Origin: Icerya purchasi
Taxonomy: Eukaryota > Arthropoda > Insecta > Hemiptera > Monophlebidae
Length of the DNA: 64,000 nt
Direction of reading: 5' to 3'
Assembly: GCA_039619475.1 (NCBI GenBank)
Contig: CM077115.1
Coordinates: 42,656,944-42,720,943, forward strand
Shown here: positions 53,901 to 61,988 of the stretch, piece by piece
How the letters are laid out: every line of letters starts with the position of its first letter
Numbering within the stretch: the first letter of the stretch is position 1
Translations under genes and position numbers: made by a program
The notes under the pieces: generated by a model
What the model saw: only the letters and a program-made list of their open reading frames with translations
What the model was told of the DNA's origin: nothing
Databases searched by the model: none

Positions 53901-56900
53901 CTGTGTGTGTGTGTGTGTGCTACGTGTGAAGATTAAATAAAACTTACTTTCGACTAAATAGAATTGACAAAATTTATTAAGCAAAATAAAAGAGAATAAA
54001 AAATTAGAAAATTGATTAAGCGCATTCGAAATTATAAAGCAACTTTTCTGTTTGACTAATTATGTAATGCTCTTTATTATATTCGTGATTTTCTTGAATT
54101 TTGGTAAAATTTTTAATAACGGAATGTTAGTAATCTTGGAACGATTTCAGCAAATAGCCAATACATTTTAAACTGTTCGAAAGTATATTAAAATCATAAT
54201 TTCTCTTCAGTATTATTTTTCACTGGTGTCTTAGGTTTTTTTATTGTATGTATACACAGCGCAAATATTGTTGTAGGCGTGATTAGTGAGAAATTTAGGT
54301 TGTAAAGTGTAAAAACTCTGCGGAGATATAGTTTAGGCAATTGGCTACACAGATGAGTATACTAGGTAACTCTAGTGTAATGATATTTTAACAATTATTT
54401 AGTCATGGAGCGGAATGTAAAAATTGTGCTGCAGTTGTTGTTTTATATTGCGTTGATAAAACGGATTCGAAAATTTTTGTTTTGCTTAGAAAAATTAAAC
54501 TAGAATTTCGTGTTTAAAAAAAAAAAAAAAAATGGTAATGTTGTTAATCAGCCACGAAACGGTCATGTATGATTTATACGGGCTCCCAAACTTGCGAATC
54601 CCGTGCTTGCAACAGTTTACCGAAATCCTTTATGCAATAATTGCAAGATTTTGATGAAAGATGTGAAGATTTGTGTGCGGTCTATTTGTAGCGCGTTGCA
54701 CCGATAAAAGAAAACTCCACAATTGAAAAAAAAAATTGTTGACGAGTAGAATGACAGAATTTGTGCCAGGCATTCTTGTAGCGCTAAAGAAAAATGTTCT
54801 CGAGAAGGCCATCACCCATCGTTGGTAAGGGTAAGGCATTACGACGGGATTAGTGAAATTCATTTCTGTAAAATAGGCGTATAAATGGATGACATAATCT
54901 ATAAAAGCACAATTTTAGAGTCGATTGTGGAGCCTTATTGCGTTTTCCTTTCAAGTTGTGGGCATATTACAAAGGTTCGCCTGTAGTCGTCAACACAGAC
55001 GAAACAATATTTCAGCGAGACTTTTCTGATTCATATTTGCGTTTCAGCGATGATTATTTCAAAAATTATTGAAGTGACCAACATGAAATTTTCAGAGAGA
55101 AACTTCCGTGCTCCTGTACAATTGTGTTTTCATTCAGTTCGCATGATATTCTAATCTAATGTAGTCTGAATGCGCGCTACGTAGTGTTCTCATTACAACA
55201 GTTTACGTTGAAACTCGTTAATTTCCATCTAGCTGTTTTACGTCAAAGACCATTGCTTTTTACAACTACGGCGAATTTATCAATTAAAAAAGAAAAAAAA
55301 AACTATTATTCAAGATTAAACTTTTTTAAAAATATTCAATGCTGTAAATGTAGAGTTTTATTCTTAGGTATTTTATATCGATTCTTTTATTAAGTTATTG
55401 CATATTTCAAAAACGAGTTCAGCGAAAAGAACAGTTATAAAAATACTGCTATAGAAGTACTTACTTTCACCGAATTTGTTGTTACACGTATTTTTAAATG
55501 TGATAAATTCGAACGTTGACAGTAGCGCCGATAATGGAAATTATGAAAATTACGAAGTTGTTAATAATTGTTTTTTGAACTTAAAATAAATAAATGTAGT
55601 TTAATAAAAATTGATTATTTTGAAATTTAAATTTTATAGGCTTTATCCGGAGAAGAAAAGGATACACTTCAGTTTACCTTATTCAGTCATATAATGGAGC
55701 GGAAAAGTGACGAATTAGATGATAAAATTAAATATTTGGAAAATCATAAAAATTCTTTAGAAGAAAAATTCGAATCTGAACGGTCTCGAAATGAAAAATT
55801 ACTGTCAAAGAATTTAGAAAATGATTCGGAAATTAACCGATTAAATATGATCGTTTGCTATTATGAAAACAGAAATGATTTTTTATTGTAAGTTATGATT
55901 CTTTCAAATTTAATTATATTTTCACTTTAGTATATAATTAACGAAAAAAGTAAAAAAAGATCTTAAAATAATAGTAGAAATATTAAAAAGAAATAATTAC
56001 AATAAAAAAGTAGTTCAAATTTAGTGAAAATATCGTTCTGGTGATAAGTAATAAGGCGTTTACGTTTTTCAGTTTGAAAGTCAAATGTCAGTTAATTAGA
56101 GAATCTGTAAATGTATCATTAAAAACTTTTCGGTATTGTTATGTGAAATAAAAACGATATACTAAAAAAAATATGAAAAAAGTATTGACGGATTTAATGT
56201 TAAAGAAACAGTAGTTCGGTTAGGAATATTAGAAATTCTGAGTTACTTTTTTACGCTTTAGTAGAAAAGATCTAAATTTTACGTTAATATAGACTTCGTA
56301 AACTTTGAAAAAGTTGTTAGCCATAGCCACGCTATAGAATAGATTAAAATCGAAAAAAATCTCAAATGCATCTATCTACAGGGTGTGCGGCAGCATAACT
56401 TCCTTTTTTAAAATGCGCCACTTTTTTTCTACTAAATTTTGTTAAAGAAATAGTAACAGAAAATCGAAATAAAACTGCAAGGGAAGAAGCATAGCCAATG
56501 GGATCTAGCTTCTAAAAATATAAAAAGTAAGAGAACTCTTCTGCCGTGGTGTAAAATTTTTAATTAACGGATCAATGGGATGTAACGATTGGAAGAAAAA
56601 AGTAATTTTTTTCTAACCGGTGTTTGCGTTTGGAACAGTTTCAGTAATTAATAAGAAATGTGAAACGAAATGACTTTAGAGGATATACTGGGAGTACAGA
56701 AAGAAAGAAAGAAAGAATAAAAAAAAGATTACAAATCACGATAATCAATTTTTCAAGAAAAACTGCAAGTTTAGTGAATTGTATATTTCGGCTCTTTTAT
56801 CGTAACATTTCAATTTTGGAAGCACTGTTCGACGATTATAAAATATATACCTTAGTTTGTAATGAGACGGTGTGAAGAGAAAGTCAGTCAGATATGTGTA

Positions 56901-59900
56901 ATAATGAAATGTTACACAATAAATATGGTAGTTTCAAAATTTCTAAAACCTTTATGAACTGTAAGGATTAAATTTGTTAAGTTAGGTGTTTTAAAAGAAA
57001 TACTTTCAGTAAAATGGTTATTGAACGAAAAAACAAGCTCGTTCTTTCATGCGCTGAAGATTCCGTATATTCAGTTAAAGTTAACCACAATTTACATTTA
57101 CATCATACTAAATTTAAAACAAAGTTATTCAATTTTAAATTTGTAACATTTTATGTATTTTTCATCCAGTATTTCCATAAATGCGTATATTTGTGTGTTT
57201 ACAAATTTTTATGACTTTTTACAACCTCCAAATATAATTATTTTATTATATTATATTAAACGTGATACTGTAATATGAGAGTTTGAATTCCGTTAACAGC
57301 AAAATTTAGATACATACGTTTCTTTTTCTTTTTTTTTTTCGTGTTAATAATTATTACTATACATCTCCAAATCCCCGGTTTATGGTTCCTCTTTGGCCAG
57401 TTATTATTCCTTTTTCCCATTCGTTTTTCTCCATATATATATTAATTACAACGTAATTCTTAGGCTACCCCCCATTAAAAAAAATGTCCCAAAAAAATTT
57501 CCCAATTTGATGTAACGTAATATGTAACGAAAAAATGTTTTAATTTTATATAATGAAAGTTAAATGTTAGGGTAGGATTTTCGTGATTATGTTATTTTTT
57601 TTTTGTGTTGATGCCAGAAAGAATTACATTGTAAATTTTGATCATTTTATACAAAGTATAGAAGAGAAAGAGACAGAAATGAAAGCAAGAGGGGTCAAGG
57701 AGCACAGTCCCTTGCGAGGCCAAAATGGCCGAGTTTTTATGTATACATATATAGATAGATATATGTTTAAGGGAATTATACAAACAACAACCTTGTGGCA
57801 ATTAAATGTTAATTTGTTGTTCCATAATGAACTTTATAAAAACTTTTATTTGTATTCAATCTTTTGTTAAATATAAATCGTAACACAGCGCCATGATTAT
57901 GGACCAAGCTGTCCGAAACTAGTCGGCAATTTTAATGATAAATAGTTTTTATATGTTTTGTGTTTTGTTACGAACTATGTTTAATATAAATTAGATGTGT
58001 TGGCCTACTCATTTCTAATGAAATTTACTACATTTTCTTCCATTTAACCTTATCAAAAACTTTCCTATAATCTAAACATTAAAATATCAGCGGAATATTG
58101 TATTTATTCAGTTTTTCTATCATTTGTCAAAAATTTAATAATTGTTCCCAGATACCTTTGCTGGGTTTGAATTTAGCTTGCTCTTCCGTAATTCATAGGC
58201 GAAAATAGTATTTCAGGTATTTCTGTATTATGTACAATAAAATTTTATTGGCGAGGCCGATGAAAGCAATTGTTTGGTAAGTCTCGCGTTATTATGTATA
58301 TTTAAGTGGTAAGTAATTTTAGGTCTAAAATGGAAGAATACCAAAAGAAAGCTACCGAGGCAGAGATTAACTGTACAAAAGAGAATACTCGATTTATTCA
58401 GTCACAGATGACGCTGGAAGCTGAAAAAAAGCGCTCAATGAATAAACAACGAGAAGATGCAGAGCAAAAAGAAGTAAATTGAAAATTTTTATTTTAATTA
58501 CTTTTTTTATATAAAGTTGTTTACGTTTTATTTTTAATCAACTATTTTTATAAAATAACAAAACTCATTTATTTTTAGCGAGAACTGAACATTATTTCTA
58601 CAAAAAATAAATATTTTAAACTATTTAACCGACCCTATGGAAATTTGTTCGTGTGTGTATATAGTTCTGGCAGTAAACACCCTGTAAACAGATTTTAACT
58701 GGGAAAGAAAAGAAGTAATGTGAGAGTGATAACTTAAAAATTAGGATCTGTAAAAGAAAATTATTTTCAAATTACGCTGCGAGATAATTTCTAAAAAGAA
58801 ATGGAAAGATGAAATGATTATCAGAATGAATCAAACAGTTTTGAAGAAAAGAATCGCAAAGTAGATCAAATATTTACATTTTCAACATTATATAAATTGT
58901 TAATAATAATTTATAAAAATAAAAGAAAACATACTCCCTAACTTTTTTAATATAATACGAATACCTATTAATATATGATTTGTCCATTTTTTTTTTCGTA
59001 TTTTCTTTATTTTTCCGTACACTTGATTTTTAATCTTTTTTGTCTGTTTCATCTATGAAGTTCCTTTCCTCCGTACTCGTATTTTAAATAACTCTGTTTT
59101 TTTACGGTCTGTTTATTCCAGTGTCCGCGTCAACATTTTTAAACCATTTAAAGAAGTAATGGAAATTAAAATAAAACGAGGTCAGCCGAGCATGATTAAA
59201 AAAAATACACCTGATGCACTGTAATATAATGAGCTTGATTTCTTTTAACAACAAAATTAAAAATACAAACAACAAATTCGATCACTATAACCCTAGATAA
59301 TAAAAAAAAAAACCTTGAAGGAACATATCACCAAATAAACTTACTAAATATGAATAAAAAAGAAAGATAAAGTAATGAATGCATTTTAGAACCAAATTTA
59401 ATTTATTTATATTACATTTAGAATGATGGAGAGTTACTAGTTTATAACATTTAAAATATGGCTGACTAGGTATTAAATTTTTAAAAAAAAAGAACGAAAA
59501 AAACTATTCGATAAATAATTTGACCGATTAGTAATATTAATCATCTTCATCTGTTTCTCATTACTAATAGAGGTCTTAAATAATGTATGTTGCAAAAGGC
59601 TATTTATTTATATTTCATACCGAAGTGTCGTTATTTCAAAAGAATACCGAGCGATGATGTAAAAGAGGTCTCTGTTTTATTTACAATGACCGAGACATCA
59701 CAACATTTTTTTCGGTCTCTGTTCATTTACATTTACATTCGTGCTTGTCTTCCAAAATTTGCCTGTTCCCTTAGATGTTAATACTTTGAATCATCGTCTC
59801 CCTACCAAAACACCCTTAGTAGTTCTATTGAAAAAAAAAGAAGTAATCTTCGCAATAATTTACGTGAATAGTTTATTTGTATTTGTAATAAACTTATTTC

Positions 59901-61953
59901 AAATTACTTAAACTCTTTTTTAATTTTCGCTTCTACAAAAAAAAAAAAAAAAAACTAATTATACTTATGTATCAATATAAATACATTCATGAATAGCTAA
60001 GAAAAACATTTAAAAATGAATAATGAAATATGGTTTAATTCTTATCAAATAGTGACTTTGTCGTCATTATATCACATGCCCGGGAAATTTTTTTTTTTCC
60101 AAAATTTCGAACTTTCGACGCTCCGAGGAACTATTTTGAAGTTTGAAACCTGGTTACTCCGTAGTAGAAAAATATACGGGAATGCGCGTATTTTTAACTT
60201 ATTTCATAATTTTTAACTATAATACTCGTGTCGCAAAGAAGGAATTCATTATTTTTCGCGTTTTTTTGAATTTTTCAACAATTTCAAAAGTTTCGTTAAA
60301 GAACTAAAATATGGTTATAAAGATTTTTTCATTGATATCAATCACATGACCGGAAAAAAAAAAAAAAATCCAAAATTGCGAGCCTCCAGCACCCTGAGGG
60401 TCTAAATATAAAGTTGTAAGCGTGACTATATTTTTCTTATAAAGCGCTATTTTGTACATGTTTGATACACGTTTTGGTTTTTTCAACATTTTTACTCGAG
60501 CTATTATTTACATGAGCACACTTTTTTTTGCCGTTTTTGAAGTGGGGGTTTAAATAATTTTTTATCTTTAATTTTTTGATTTTGTGAAAGAGCTTCTGCG
60601 TTTTATTTTACTTTTTGAATAACACTTTTAAAGGGTTATCTAGCGATGAATTATGAATTTTTAAGTGATTTTCTTAAAGGTTTTTTGCCGCTCAGGGTAA
60701 TCGATTATCTTAGAGTTACAGATTGACATAAAGAGAAGTTTAATAGCGATTTATGTTCCAATTTGGAAGTTTATAAGTTAATCCCCATTCCTAAGCTATT
60801 GTATATTTTAATTAATTATTTTTGTCATTTCCGAACTACTATTGTATTAGTATTCCGTATATTATGTGTATACGAAATCCTAAAAACAGTATTGTCTAGT
60901 TTTGCTACAAAATTTGATATATATTTTTCCCAGCTAATCTTAATTTTTATAAAACCCGTTGCAGCCTAGTATTAATTTGGAACACATAATAAGGAAACTT
61001 TTGAAGAACGGTGGAAGGAATTTGCAAAGTCATATATATGGGAACAGAAAATTAATATTTAGCTAATGGAATTTAAGTGTTCTACATATAATTCCTAGTA
61101 TCCCCCATGCTCTTTCGTTTGTAGGATAATATTAATTACAAAGTAAATTTATTTATTTTTTGCTCCCTTTCGCTAATCAAGGACTTGTGCATATTCAGTT
61201 TCATCACAAGTTAACTGTTGCGATGTAATATGGAACAAATTTCATCTAACACGTTAAAATAAAAAAATGTTAAATAGTGCTGGAAGTATTTCGTAAAAAA
61301 AGTGTGATACGATATTTATGTTACAAAAATGTGGCAGTCGAATATTAAAACGCAAAAGATGGTTTATAACGGAAATCGTACTAGATACGGCTTCCGTTAT
61401 AAACAGTGTAGCGTATGTCGAGGGAAGTTAATTCGCGAACGTATTAAATAATTGTTTGTTTGTTGTTTTTTTTAACAGAAATTAGAAAAGCGCATTAGTA
61501 ATCTAACGAATCAAAACATAACTTTACAAGAAGAATTAAGAACTTTGCAATCAAAAATTCAGATATTGACAGCTGAGCTGAATTCAATGAAAATCATGGG
61601 AAAATATAATTCAGACACAGAATCGGAACTTACGGAATTCATCAATCCTCTAAAGGTATATATATACACGCGTAGACTAGTTGGAATTTATTTATTTTTG
61701 TAATTATTAAAATTATCATTTTGTTCCGAATTGCAACCCCCGATGTAATTTTTTTAACATATTAATCTTAGTTCGGTCTTAGATGTACTGTTCACCTAGT
61801 GCCCTAGTTTAAGGATCCCTTATGTTTTGGAGATTCATTTATAAATGTAGTTTGGTTAAATGCTTAGCCACCATTAGTTACTCTAATGGCTGTGGTCACC
61901 TATTCTGTAAATTCGTGAAAAAGGTATGAATAATGGAAATTAATTCCAAATGT

Positions 61954-61988
<35 letters not shown>

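Larger units (their letters stand above)
51835..55639 (+). other. Intron E20-E21 (3.8 kb)
   Basis: It holds a deleted mariner (52823-53707) and a GT microsatellite (about 53899-53919). 53930-55639 is AT-rich sequence in which I recognise nothing. Confidence 0.65.
55888..58322 (+). other. Intron E21-E22 (2.4 kb)
   Basis: It holds a single mariner-like end near 56378, a second copy of the window's first 200 bp (57545-57747), and an RTE-like RT relic (58005-58285) that ends about 37 bp before E22. Confidence 0.65.
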
